From Austropuccinia psidii (lineage: Eukaryota > Basidiomycota > Pucciniomycetes > Pucciniales > Sphaerophragmiaceae), in NCBI GenBank assembly GCA_023105745.1, contig JALGQZ010000013.1, positions 6,746,105 through 6,810,104 on the forward strand: 64,000 nucleotides of DNA. The letters run 5' to 3'. Below, in pieces: positions 11,474 to 22,330 of this stretch. The position numbers and the translations under genes are program-made. How positions within the stretch are numbered: position 1 is the first letter of the stretch; each line of letters begins with the position of its first letter. The notes beneath the pieces are model-generated. The model had not been told where the DNA came from. It was given only the letters and a program-made list of their open reading frames with translations, and did not search any database.

Positions 11474-14400
11474 TGTGATCCTTTGATATATTACTACATA
11501 TCCAAAATGGTCACAAGAAAATCTTTATAAGATTATCTTAAAACCAATGAAAATGCCATAAATAGGTGTAAACTTTGAATTAACTCATACTCTAATGGGT
11601 AAACGTTAAAAATCAATCACACTATTAGATTCCTCATGTAAAAATACAAATATATCATTTTTATGGCATATCTGTAAAGTCAATAATTACTGAATAATAA
11701 GTAATAATACCCTGAAAGACATTAAATTATATTAAACTCAAAAACTGTAAGATGTGTCTATAAAACTGTTGATAATAATACTATTAATCAACAGCACTAT
11801 GACTTTTCTTATGAAATATAATAATAAGAATTATCATAACCACAATTAAATAATTAAATAATTATTTCTTTTACATGTTATACACTACTAGTGATTATAA
11901 CCGTAAGCAGTAATTGTCTACTAGAATCAATTACAAGAAGAACTTGATAATAAAGACTTCTTTATTAAAATAATGAAATTATTTTAATATATAATTATGT
12001 TTTACAAGAATAATTATAATGATAATTATTGAAGAAAACTATTACTAGAGAAAAACCTTAATAATTAAGAAAAATTACTCACTAATACTCCAAAGAACTT
12101 ATTGAAAGATAGAAGTAGAGGAATTTGACGTAGAATTGTGGATTTAAGGGATAAAAATTATTTATAGCTGTATTACAACAATATGTAGTTGATTTCTATG
12201 ATTTCACGTCTTTCTGATTGATTCAGAAAGAATTAAAATACTTAAGAAAAGATTTAACTAATACTTACTTGTTGGTAATAAAGGTATAATTAATAATGTG
12301 ATTATCTGGAAAAAACAGCTAGAGGAGGCCTCTTTTAAGTCCAAGACAGCTCACAGAGGCTTGCCATGGAGAAAACTGAAAAACCAGTGAGTGAGAAAAT
12401 GATAAGCCCTTTTGGATTATTGATTGCATCATCAGTTGTCACGTAAGATTATCATAATTGCTTAATTGAGGCTTTTACATGACCACCAACCCATTTATGG
12501 TTAAGAATAAAAGGATTAAAAACTGTAAATCTTCTTTTATTCCAGAATAATCATTGATTTCCCAAAGTTATCAATGTGATTGGAAATTTCATCACAGAAT
12601 GTATTTTCTGTAAATTTTTAAAGATTCTGTGTTTCATGTGGAATCCTCAAAAATGGACTGTAAGTAAAACTTTTAATTTTACATATAAAAGTAGAATTAT
12701 TTTTGGGTTTTATATTAATTATACAGTTTTCAATTGGTCCTGAAAGTTTCAGAAAGATTCAATAAGAATTGTATTTTTAATTAATTTTTGAAGTTTTACC
12801 TCATTTCTATGTAGAATTGCAAATAGCAGTCTATGGCTGGTTGCTATGAGGTAAATCAATGGATACTAGTCAAAAAAGGGTTTGAATTATTATTAAGGGG
12901 TTTATCCATGGAGATTAATTAAGAATTGACATGGTTACAGGAGTCTAAGTTGCTCTTTACCTCCTTGGCACATCAAAATAGCAGGTTATTTGCTATTTTC
13001 TTATGATTTACTGAAGTTGTAACATGGTAACCAAGTTCCCAAAAGGTTTTAGTTTAATAATTGGGCCAAGATCAGCCATGGGTCCAAGCTTTGGAGCTGT
13101 CCACACCTCAGATGCCTCAGAAGTTGGGTACCCTGGCTCTCTTTGATGTCTTTTGTCCCCCTTGCCTATTTTTTACGTCAAAATAGAATTTTAAGCTTCA
13201 AGTGAGATATCCACTATGGGTGTATCAAAAGTGCATGCAAGAATACCATAATATTAAGTGCCCAAAGCATGCATAACACTATTCTTAGTGTATATGTAAC
13301 ATGGGATTTCTCACATTCCCATTATTTTGGCATGAAATAGAGAAAACCAAAATTTTTCACAGATATTTTATGTGGTATTGATGATGTGGTATTGAATTAT
13401 TTTCCATATTACCACCTCAAAGAGTTAATTTGAGCTTATTCACTCTATGGAGCTACCCTAGGTGAATTTTTGTTTAGAATCCAAATCTGGCCTTAAATCC
13501 ATGGATTTACTTACTCAATAAAACATTATTCATCTTTTCTGAGCTTAAAAATGATGAATTTTGAATATATGCATGACTTATGGGTTATGCATAGTTCAGA
13601 ATTTATTTTTAAGATAATTGTGGCCTATTTGGGTATGTAAAATATACCTCAAGGCTCACAAAAATCAATGAAACAAAATGAGAATTAAATTGCACCATTA
13701 TATTACCCATGAAAGCTACACATAAAACAATTATATGTCAATTCTCTAAAGCCAATACTTAAGGAATTAAGCTGAATATATGCACTTTTTTGGTCAGTGT
13801 ATACATTCATGGTTTTTAGCTAATATCTCTTGACTTATACATGATAGAGAGTTAAACCAAAAATAAAGTCACAACATAATGACTGTAAGAGCACATATAT
13901 AAACTTTGTTTGAAAATTTATAAGCAAGGTTATAACTTGTAAAGGTTTATTGAACAAAATTACTAGAGCTGTTGACCACTTTGTTGTGAAAGTGGTCCAA
14001 ACTTACGATAAAGTGTATATGTAGTTCCCTAGTCCATACGTGAATAATGATGCATTTTCTATCATAATAATCAAGGTAAAACCCCCTGAAATCAAGGTTT
14101 GAAGTTTAAAATATTGAATTTTGACAGAAAAGACAAGATACAAGAACAATCATCAAAAATAGAGTTTTGATGATGTAATAAAATGCTCTTGTAATCTTAA
14201 TAAGAACATGCTAGGCTATTGCAATTAACTTTTAGAATGCCTTTAGTGTGTATAACTTGAAAGTTATTAATGATCAAAGTTTAAGCTTAAAATTGATAAT
14301 TTATGATCACTTCCTGTAATCTTATTTTGAGCTTAACAGTTATATAAATGATAAAACTGGTTATTAATATTAAATTATGATGAATACTAATAGAATTCAC

Positions 14401-15345
14401 AAATTTCAGGCTTCTTCCAAGCCTATGATGTCATCAAACTTAGAGTTATAGTGATAACTCTAAATAATGGCATAATAATGAGATAAGATGGTTTGATCAT
14501 GACATAATCATTACTAAACCTTAAGATGCTGATCATTTCCAGTGGATACCATCATTACACGTCTACTAGAAGCCTACTGGAGTCTAGAAGGGAGGAATTT
14601 ACTATAAATAGAGCTCTTTTTACTCTATTTCCCCCTCAGATGCATCAAAACAATAAAACAATTAAAAAAAAATTAAAATCTCTATTCTTTATATATAGAT
14701 GTTTTATATTATCAAAGACCAAGAGTAATATTTATTATAATCATCAATCTTGACATTATTACTTCAATTTTTCATTTGTTTTGTTACAATTTTCTTACAA
14801 GTGTTATTTCCACATCAAATCAAGAATATTTGTAATTTCTTTTATTTTTATTTGTAAATACAATTTAAAAAAAGTTGTATTTTCATTATTTGGTGTAAAA
14901 TCTTTCAAAATCATTATATCAAGTGTTCAAAGTAGGTTAGTTCACTTTATTACAATAATTTCTCTCTATTATTACTATTAATAATTCTTTAATTCATATA
15001 AATAGTATTTATATTAATATATAACTTTAATATTAGTAATATCATTCTTATTAATTGTTTTTTATTAATAAAAAACAATTTTTTACACCTTTATTATTTG
15101 TTGGTAACAATAATAAAGTGCTTTTAAATATATTAATTATTAAATATTAATATATTTATTCTTTTATAATATAAATTATATTATCATATTTGTTTAATAA
15201 TAAAATGATTTTTGCTCCATAATTATAATAAATCTTTATTATTATAATTATTTTTATCTTATTTATTTCATTTATAAGGACATTAAGAGTAAAATAAGTA
15301 AAATATTGGTAATTTTTACTTATTGTTTCATAGTCAAACCTTACA
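11474..15345 (+). mobile_element. Solo LTR (long variant) with TSD GTACC
   Basis: Begins TGTGATCCTTTGA at 11474 and ends CAAACCTTACA at 15345, flanked by the perfect 5-bp duplication GTACC (11469-11473, 15346-15350). Its first ~270 bp and last ~1.7 kb match the solo LTR at 57299-59242. About 1.9 kb in the middle (roughly 11745-13650) has no counterpart there and is either an insertion here or a deletion there. Landmarks shared with the other copy are GGAATTAAGCTGAATATATG, ATGATGTCATCAAACTTAGAG and the 3' CTTATTGTTTCATAGTC. No ORF of note is present. Confidence 0.88.
14603..14611 (+). promoter_or_regulatory. TATA box of the 11474-15345 LTR
   Basis: TATAAATAG followed by a pyrimidine-rich start-like region (CTCTTTTTACTCTATTTCCCC). 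The same arrangement occurs at 58532-58540 in the sister LTR, which supports it as the functional promoter of this family. Confidence 0.65.
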
Positions 15346-15350
15346 GTACC

Positions 15351-15941
15351 TGTATTATATGCTTTATAGGTTACAAAAAATCATCTCTTAATTTTCCTGG
15401 AATTTATCATTATTTTCCACTTCTCAAATTGTTTTTCTATTCATCCTGATTTATATCTGAATCAAGACTCAACTCTTTATCAGCTCTCCACCTTTCCAGG
15501 AAACAAATTTCTTTATGATGTTTTTTCACTTTGTCTTATTTTTTTCTTGTATTTTTTCTTGATGGTTAGAAACAAATTGTTACACTTTTATGTCTTGAAT
15601 TTTTTGATGAAGCTCTTTTCTAATGGGAGCATGTGAGGTTAGTTATATTTTTTCTTCTGTGTTTATCATTTGATATATTTATCTTCTTGCCTCCTTCATA
15701 AATTAAATCTTTAATATTTTGAATTTTATTGATTCTTCATTTGATTTTTCTTCTGTGAATGTTTTAATTTCTGTCCTAGTGCTATAAGTGCTATTTCCAA
15801 TTCTCTTGACAATTACTCACTATTGGGAAGAGCTCTGTTGGAACTATAAAGTGTGTGTAGGCAGGTTCTTTAGTATATGTAGTTCTCCAAATTCACATCT
15901 CATTATAGGGAATTAAGATGTCATACTTGTTATTTTTTTTA
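15351..15941. other. AT-rich flank, no gene seen
   Basis: Transition from the solo LTR to the less AT-rich island. It is T-rich with short direct words (TTTTTCTTCTG, TTTGATTTTTC) and contains no frame or RNA gene I can support. Confidence 0.5.
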
Positions 15942-16286
15942 TCATTGGATTAAATAATGTTGCGTTTTTGAGCTGAAAGATTCTCTTTGCTTAATTTTGA
16001 GATTTTCTGCTGAGTTGGCTGATAATGTTTGAGTATATGTCAATAGTGCAAGAAGTTGGAGAAGCCCTGAATCCTTGAGGTGGACAAAAGGTTCTGGCTT
16101 AGTGTATGCATAAAATGTGCATCCCCACCACTCATGTCCTGATTGGCATGCTCGCAGCCCTAAGAACTCGCCGCAGCGCATACAAATGCTATGCAATTCA
16201 GGCATCCCTAGACATGTTCTGCAGTGTGATGAAGCTGGTGGCAGGTCCGTGGACACTCGCTCATCTGCCTTCACCATGAAACTCAT
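15942..16286 (-). CDS. Possible small cysteine-rich protein (unrecognised)
   Basis: A 114-residue ORF in a local patch of higher GC. The central part has a metal-binding-like spacing: HCRTC, then CMRC, then CQSGHEWWGC (about residues 22-56), i.e. CX2C, CX2C and CX3H groups; the WWGC contains a WXC triplet. No signal peptide or membrane segment is visible. The C-terminal third is low-information and may be read-through into an intron or UTR. I do not recognise the family. The codon character (GC-rich third positions around 16120-16270) is unlike the surrounding decayed repeats, which is the main reason to list it. A non-coding explanation remains possible. Confidence 0.3.
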   Translation of the reverse strand: MSFMVKADERVSTDLPPASSHCRTCLGMPELHSICMRCGEFLGLRACQSGHEWWGCTFYAYTKPEPFVHLKDSGLLQLLALLTYTQTLSANSAENLKIKQRESFSSKTQHYLIQ

Positions 16287-18466
16287 TTTTTCAAAACATT
16301 TTCCTCAGTTCTTTTTTAACTTTCTCCTTAAGATCACTTTTGATCCAAGCCTTTTTGCTCCATACCTAACTTATCTTCAAAACGCCAAATAGCTATAAAT
16401 GATCTCATGTTAAATAATCCAGTTTAACAAAACTATTCAATCTTTTGCAAAAAAAAAAAACCAATAGGCAAAATATCCTCAGGTACAGCACAAACGCTTG
16501 TACCTAAACAGACTCTTGAACAAAACAAAAAAAGGAAACTCAAACATAAAGATAGTAAAACAAAAGTTTATGAGAGCTGTCCAAAATACATTTACTGTAA
16601 AATAAAGCAGGAATAAGCAGCAATTGATTGGGACAACTTCAGACATTTAAATATACCTCTTGCCTTATAGGAAGATTTATCAATACACTTTAAAAAAGCA
16701 AAATTCAATTTCAACCAGGTAAGTACATATGACTGCTTTTTTGAATGTTTAGGGATGTTAAGCTTATATAGAGAACCAGTCAAAATACTTATTCATTTAA
16801 AATAAATCGTTTTTAATGATCAAGCTCTGAAAAAAGCAATTCATACACTGAATAGCACGTTTATGTGAAGATCGGGTAGAGGGCTAGAATCTTTTCAGTT
16901 TTGCCTCCCCTTATTTATGGCTTTGATACTAATAGATAGCCAAGTTATTGGGACTAAAGAACACAAGGGTATACAACACATGGAGGAACAAATTTGATGT
17001 GCTAAGATATATGCGGTTAAATGTTTCCAAGGCTCTTAAGCTCACAGAGGCCATTTGTCGCTGCTCGACATCTCCTGAAACTGTCATAAAATCAAAATAT
17101 TACGATGAGACCTACTATCAAAGAGTGGGTTGCAATGTCTTAATCAAACTGCTTAATACGCTCTATCAAATAATCTTTTTTGCACATGACAACTCCATCT
17201 AATTGATTCCTTTGAAATAGTCCAACATTGTGGGTATGACATGGAAAATTTAGTCGATGTCGATGGCTTATGGACGACATTTGACCAAAACAACCTAGTG
17301 TGGGCTTTTTTAGCGTCAAGAGTTTCCCTTGACCGCTGTATCCTGAACTTGAGATCAAAATAAAATGAAATATGGCATATATCACCAGTTTGCTGGAGTC
17401 ATCCCTGCCCAAGATGTGAATCGTGCAAGTTCCAGATCGCAAAAAAGAGATGTACGATTGAGGTGGGTAGTGCGACATAGTTTCATTATTTCACATCATG
17501 AGGAAACATGAAAAAAAAAAAACAAATAATCATGATGCTTTCGCAGTTCTTTCAGCAAGAGCCTTCTGAGTACCCTGTTTGGCAAATTTTTGGTTTCTGT
17601 TTTTTTTTTTTTAATACAAAACCACACAGATTGGCGTCAGCTGAGTGAATTATGAGCAAGCCTTCAGACCAAGTGCAAGCTTGACTTACCTTCGGAATTT
17701 AGGATCAACCTTTTAAACAAAAAACACGTGTTTAAGCATTAGACCAAAAGTACCACCAGGATCAAAAGTTGGAATTGATTCAAATTAAAATAAAGGGTCC
17801 TGAAAAGAAATTGGGTTTAAGCTTACACCTTTCAAAGAAGGATATCGACCTGACTTAGGCTTTTTAATACCATTTTTGTGAGCCTTCTTGTTTTGGTTAT
17901 GGCTATAAGGGACCCAAAAAGTTATTTTACTGATTAGATTGTTCAGAACATATGACTCAAGCAAAACGGGCGAACTTGGTGTGATTTTTTGATTTGGCCA
18001 TTACGACGCTGGAATTAAGATTTTGATAGCTCGACTAAATTCCCAAAAAGATAGGTCAATATTGGTAATCTTGAGTGAAAATAAATGCTAGAAAAGCAGT
18101 GAATGCTGGCGTCAAAAATTCCAGAAACATTTCGCCAATGAAAAGACCCAGAATAATTGATCTCTAACAATCATATCATCGTCTTCTCTGACTAGACAAT
18201 TTCGAAGAATTTGGAAATTTTGCAAAATTTGCGCAAGACTTTGAAGATCATGGTTGTCAATCGAAATAAAAAAAGATTCTGATGAGCAAACTGACCAAGT
18301 AATTGGAATTGGCTTCGACTTCGTTTCGTGTATTCTCAATCGACGATGGCTAGCGGTCGGTCCTCGAGGGCGATTTCTTGGGTGGCGCCATCATCCCCGA
18401 GTGAATTCATCCGCAATCTCATCAACTTAAACCTAACTCCGTCAACAACTGCCATTAGAAAGAAGC
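16287..18466. other. Less AT-rich island, no firm gene
   Basis: About 2.2 kb with noticeably more CpG than the flanks. Several 60-110 codon ORFs occur on both strands (for example around 16948-17202, 17140-17478, 18112-18339), but none has a recognisable domain, and they overlap antisense to one another. Homopolymer runs (A10-A12 near 16449 and 17510; T14 near 17600) suggest non-coding DNA. I regard it as single-copy-like host sequence next to a tRNA gene, without a supported protein gene. Confidence 0.4.
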
Positions 18467-18477
18467 AAAAGCTAAAA
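18467..18477 (-). terminator. RNA polymerase III terminator of the tRNA
   Basis: On the minus strand, T4 runs lie 3 and 10 bases past the tRNA 3' end at 18480 (plus AAAA at 18474-18477 and 18467-18470). A T4 tract just downstream of the acceptor stem is the standard Pol III stop. Confidence 0.75.
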
Positions 18478-18479
18478 GA

Positions 18480-18570
18480 TGACTTCGGTGGGGATCGAAC
18501 CCACGACATACTGCGCGCAAGAGTTGTTAATGGAAATGCAACATGAATGTAAAGCAGGCATTCTACCACT
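18480..18570 (-). tRNA. tRNA-Val(TAC)-like gene, 3' part, with intron; split by CACTA insertion
   Basis: Minus strand, from the D-loop to the 3' end. It contains: D-loop AGTGGTA (plus 18564-18570), D-stem 3' strand GAAT (18560-18563), anticodon stem CCTGC (18554-18558), loop TTTACA with anticodon TAC (18549-18551), a ~32-nt intron after position 37 (18516-18547), stem GCAGT (18510-18514), variable ATGTC, T-arm GTGGG-TTCGATC-CCCAC (18488-18504) and acceptor CGAAGTC (18481-18487) plus discriminator A. The 5' part (acceptor GGCTTTG, TA, D-stem ATTC) is found across the transposon at 24888-24903. Joined, all seven acceptor pairs and all four D-stem pairs form (with G-U wobbles); only pair 27-43 mismatches. 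The gene is interrupted and presumably not functional. Amino-acid identity rests on the anticodon only. Confidence 0.85.
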
Positions 18571-18670
18571 CACTACCTGCAAACAGGTGACCTTTGATGG
18601 CTCAGGTCGCGCTGACCTCAGCTTTGAACTTCCAGGTCAACTCGCACGCAGTTGACAGGTCACATGACCT
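18571..18670 (+). repeat. Left terminal/subterminal repeats of CACTA element
   Basis: Terminal CACTACCTGC, then a series of palindromes on the pattern AGGTC-N-GACCT: AGGTGACCT (18585-18593), AGGTCGCGCTGACCT (18604-18618), and further AGGTCA/TGACCT half-sites to 18669. In CACTA elements, clustered subterminal motifs are bound by the accessory TnpA-type protein; here the palindromic AGGTCA words are the obvious candidates. Confidence 0.8.
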
Positions 18671-18689
18671 GAAGCCTCTGTCAACTTCT

Positions 18690-18875
18690 CTTTTCAACAC
18701 TCTTGAAGGTCGACGGCACAGATTGCACCTTGATGTTTACCTCCTTTCTCCTCTTTTCCAGACTCAATGGCACAAATCGCACCCCATTCTTCAGCTCCTT
18801 TCTTCTCTTTTCCCGAATCTTAAAGGTTTACGGCACGAATTACACCCTGATCTCTATTTTTCGGCACTCTCACAT
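18690..18875 (+). repeat. About 60-bp tandem repeat upstream of transposase
   Basis: Three imperfect units, each with CTCTTTTC...GGCAC(A/G)(A/G)AT(T/C)(G/A)CACC and a pyrimidine-rich tail, beginning near 18690, 18752 and 18807. They lie between the subterminal palindromes and the transposase start, where the promoter should be. Confidence 0.65.
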
Positions 18876-18944
18876 CCTCCTCCTCCTGTACCTTGATTCT
18901 ACAGCTCAAAATCAAAAATCACCACAAAAAAATCAATTACAACA

Positions 18945-21866
18945 ATGGAGCTTTGTACTTGTCCTAGTTGTAAGAAGTTCACGGTAACTGATTCAAATGG
19001 AAACATTCATCAAGGCCTTTTTGTGCATCGTAGCACACGAAATAAGCATTGGGCAAAATTTTCGAATGAAGCTGCAGAAAACACTATTTCTCGACTATTA
19101 CCTCAGCTTTCATTCAACAAACCATCTGAAAAAAAAACCTCACCTCATGAAAATGAAGAATCAGATCCTGTTGATGTTGAAGAGTTAGGGAGTACAAAGG
19201 ATTCTGAAATTAATTGTGCGATTTTTTTAACTTCTTACAAAACATTTTTCTTTGAGATTGTAGTCTGATTGAGTGATTATGAATTTCTAGCTTTGATCAT
19301 GAAGTTCATCCTTTGGCTTTATTTAGCTTGTGGTCTCAGTAAAGCAAACTGCCGAAAGGCAAGGGATCATGTCATGAAGATTATTGAAGTTCTGTCCCAG
19401 AAAAATAACACCAACTGTCATTTTGTTGACACTATCCCTCTTGACATTCGAACGATGATTAAACGACTGAACCTTGAAGTCTCTTTTGATGAATTTGTAT
19501 GTTGCCCGCTATGCTTCTCACTTTACGATGTTGAAGTGGCTACAGAGGACTGCAAATATCAAGCAACCCCTTCCAGTGATCGCTGTGGAACAGAGCTTTT
19601 CAAAAGTCGTCATTTCTTCAAAAATCCCCTAATAGAAGTGTTGGAGACTTCCTCCAATGTTACATCGCTAAAAAAAAAGCAATGTCTCATTCAACTCCCT
19701 GGACAGCTACGCCTCAAAGATCCCCACTCAACCTTTGTTACTCAAGACTTTACTGAGTGGCTTACATGGTTCATAAATGTACCGGGAATTGAGGATTCGA
19801 TTGAAAACTGGAAAAATGAATTGAGCTCACAAGATGGAGATACAGTTTGTGATGTTGCACAGGGTAAAGTTTGGAAAAAGCTCTTTTGCAATGGTAGCTC
19901 GGGTTCAAGACTTAATTTGGGGTTTTCTCTGTTTATCGATTGGTTCAATCCACTGGGAAACAAACTCGCAGGTCGTCAATTATCAATTGGAATTATCACT
20001 CTCAATTGTTTGAACTTACCACCATGGCTACGTTATCAGACAAGAAATACGTGTCTATCTGGTGTAATCCCTGGGCCAAACCAGCCTGATATGATTACTA
20101 TCAACAATGTATTAACGCCTCTTATTGACCAGTTTCTCAAATTGAATCAAGGAATAACAGTTTGTACCCCAAGATACCCAAACGGTCGCAAGTTGCTTGT
20201 TAAATTAGTTACCTTGGTTGGTGATATTGTTGCAACACACAAGGTAGCGGGGTTTATGTCACATTCAGCAACCAAGTTTTGTAGTTGGTGTGAAATTAAG
20301 GCTTCTGAAAGACAAGAGCTACAAGCTGGACGCCTTCGCAATGGTCAAAATGTTTTGGCAGTTTCATCAAGATGGAAAACATTGGAATCAAAAGCAAGTC
20401 AGAAGAAATTGGCTCAAAAAACAGGGATCCGTTGGTCAGAACTAAATCGGCTTCCTTATTGGGATCCAGTACTTAATGTATCACTAGGTGTGATGCATAA
20501 TTGGTTTGAAGGAATCCTTCAACACCACTTTAGGTACCGATGGGGTTGTGAATTGAACGAAGCAAAAAAAGTAGTGAACTATGAAGATGTTTCATCAGAT
20601 GAAGGTAACACAATGGATGTCGATGATTGTGATGGTAGTTCGAATTTGGAAAGTGATGGCTTTTATGGCTTTCTTCCTGAGCCAAGCAAAAAGAAAATAC
20701 TTGCTCAAATACAAGAAGTGGTCGTACCAAAAGGAATAACGCGTATACCTGTTCAGCTTGGTGCTGCCAAAGCAGGGAAGCTTAAAGCCAGCAAATGGCA
20801 CGCCCTCTTCGGGCTCTATCTACCTCTGGCTTCAATGGATATTCTGTGGAGTAGCGAGGCAGAATTGACCAATGATAACAGCAAGCTTCTGATCAACCTA
20901 TGTTCACTCATTCAATGCACAAACATTTTAAGCAGAAAATCTTTTACAAAAGCAGATTGTATCAAGTTTTCTCAAACATATGAGTTGTACCAAAAAACAT
21001 CAATGGATCTTTTCAAAGAAGTGCGTGTGAATCCAAACCATCATTATGCAACTCACTTTCCTGACCAAATAAAGCTGTGGGGGCCACCGATGGGTATCTC
21101 AGAATTTGGAGGAGAACGTCTCATAGGAGCTTTGCAAGGTTACAAGACTAATTTTTTAATAGGTAAGCTTGTGTAAATCTTTGATGATATCTTGGATTGA
21201 ATGACTAATCAAAAATGCTGCGATAAATTTGATTTAAATATAGGAAAAATGGAACAGACAATGATGAAGAAGTTTAATCAATTACAACGCCTAGAACAAA
21301 AAACTCAGCTTCTGACAAAAGTATCAAGAAATGGCGCAGGATACAAGTTTGAAATGAAGGAAGAGACATACAACACAGTTTTGCAATATCTAAGAAGGCA
21401 TAAGCCAAATTTGAGAGACTATCGAGATCTTCCTCATCCAATGAATGCATTAATTCTCCAAAATTATTCAAAATCATACCGATCAATTGAATGGAAGTTA
21501 GGCCTCAAAATATCAACCTTGCCCCCAAACAACTTCATTGAATACAAGGATTCAAATGCAAAACATTTCGGAAAAATTTGCTATATTTTAGACTTGGTTA
21601 GCAAAGAGATACATAGTGGACCTCTATTGGTGGTGCAATGCTTTGAACCCGTGGGAGGACACAAATGTGGTATGCTGAATTCATTGCTAGAGGAAATTTC
21701 AGTTTGGCATGTAAAGGAGAGTCATCGCTTGGAAATTGTGCCAATGGAAAAAATTGGAAGCTTGGCTGCAGTTCGCACTTTGCCTGCCTGGTCATTAGGT
21801 ATAAGCAGTGTCAGTCTCCTGATTAAGCCCATAACGAACATTTTGGATTTTACTATTAACTTATAG
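18945..21866 (+). CDS. CACTA-type (tnp2-like) transposase
   Basis: Catalyses excision and reintegration of the element. The first exon starts at ATG 18945 (context ACAACAATGG) and opens with a cysteine cluster, MELCTCPSCKKF. An intron (5' site unresolved, acceptor just before about 19274) leads to the main exon, open to 21162. A clear intron, GTAAGC...AATATAG (21163-21243, 81 bp), joins NFLI-G to KMEQTMMKKF; the last exon ends at 21866. Counting from 19269, landmarks are CCPLCFSLYD (~residue 77), FSLFIDWFNPLGNK (~217, likely catalytic Asp), LVGDIVATHKVAGF (~315, second Asp), SATKFCSWCEIK (~335), WSELNRLPYWDPV and VMHNWFEGILQHH (~405), then an acidic insert (~440) and WGPPMGISEFGGERLIGALQ near the end. 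Order and motifs are those of rust/basidiomycete CACTA transposases; no stop breaks the main exon. The last exon may lack the authentic C-terminus. Confidence 0.9.
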
Positions 21867-22330
21867 TCTCTTTGATTTTTTTAATTTTTTTTAACACATG
21901 ACTATCGAACTTATCTCTATACACCTTTATACCTTGTTGTATTTAAACATACAATCTCCTTATTGTGAACCACTGGAATCCAATTCCAATTTTAATTTCA
22001 ATGTGATCAATGTATTTTTCAGCCAAGAGAGAAACACAATCCGCATATTCAAAATAAAACGCTAAGAGATGGAAGTAAAGTTTGAAATCCTATTTACAAT
22101 TTTGAGTAGGGGTTTTTCAAGCAGTCAAAAAAACTCATTCATTTATAAATTCTCAACATTTATCTAAATTTTTTTAAGTATTTCCTTTTTTCGTTCATAA
22201 GCAAACTCTAACCTCATGTAAAAGAAGCAATTGGAAAGCACATACTAGCTACAAGTCTGAGTTGTGATTTTTCAAAGAACTAAATATAAAAAAGCCCAGG
22301 CTTATCTAAATTCCCCATCATAATTCTGAA

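Noticed and set aside
16948..17478. Overlapping 84- and 112-codon ORFs on opposite strands
   Set aside because: No domain, no intron signals in sensible positions, frames antisense to each other.
18328..18546. Plus-strand 72-codon ORF with ATG at 18346 (MASGRSSRAISWVAP)
   Set aside because: It runs antisense through the tRNA T-arm, intron and terminator and ends at the transposon; the tRNA explains the conserved sequence better.
18604..18670. AGGTCA half-sites resembling nuclear-receptor elements
   Set aside because: They are confined to the transposon ends and fungi lack such receptors; they fit subterminal transposase/accessory sites.
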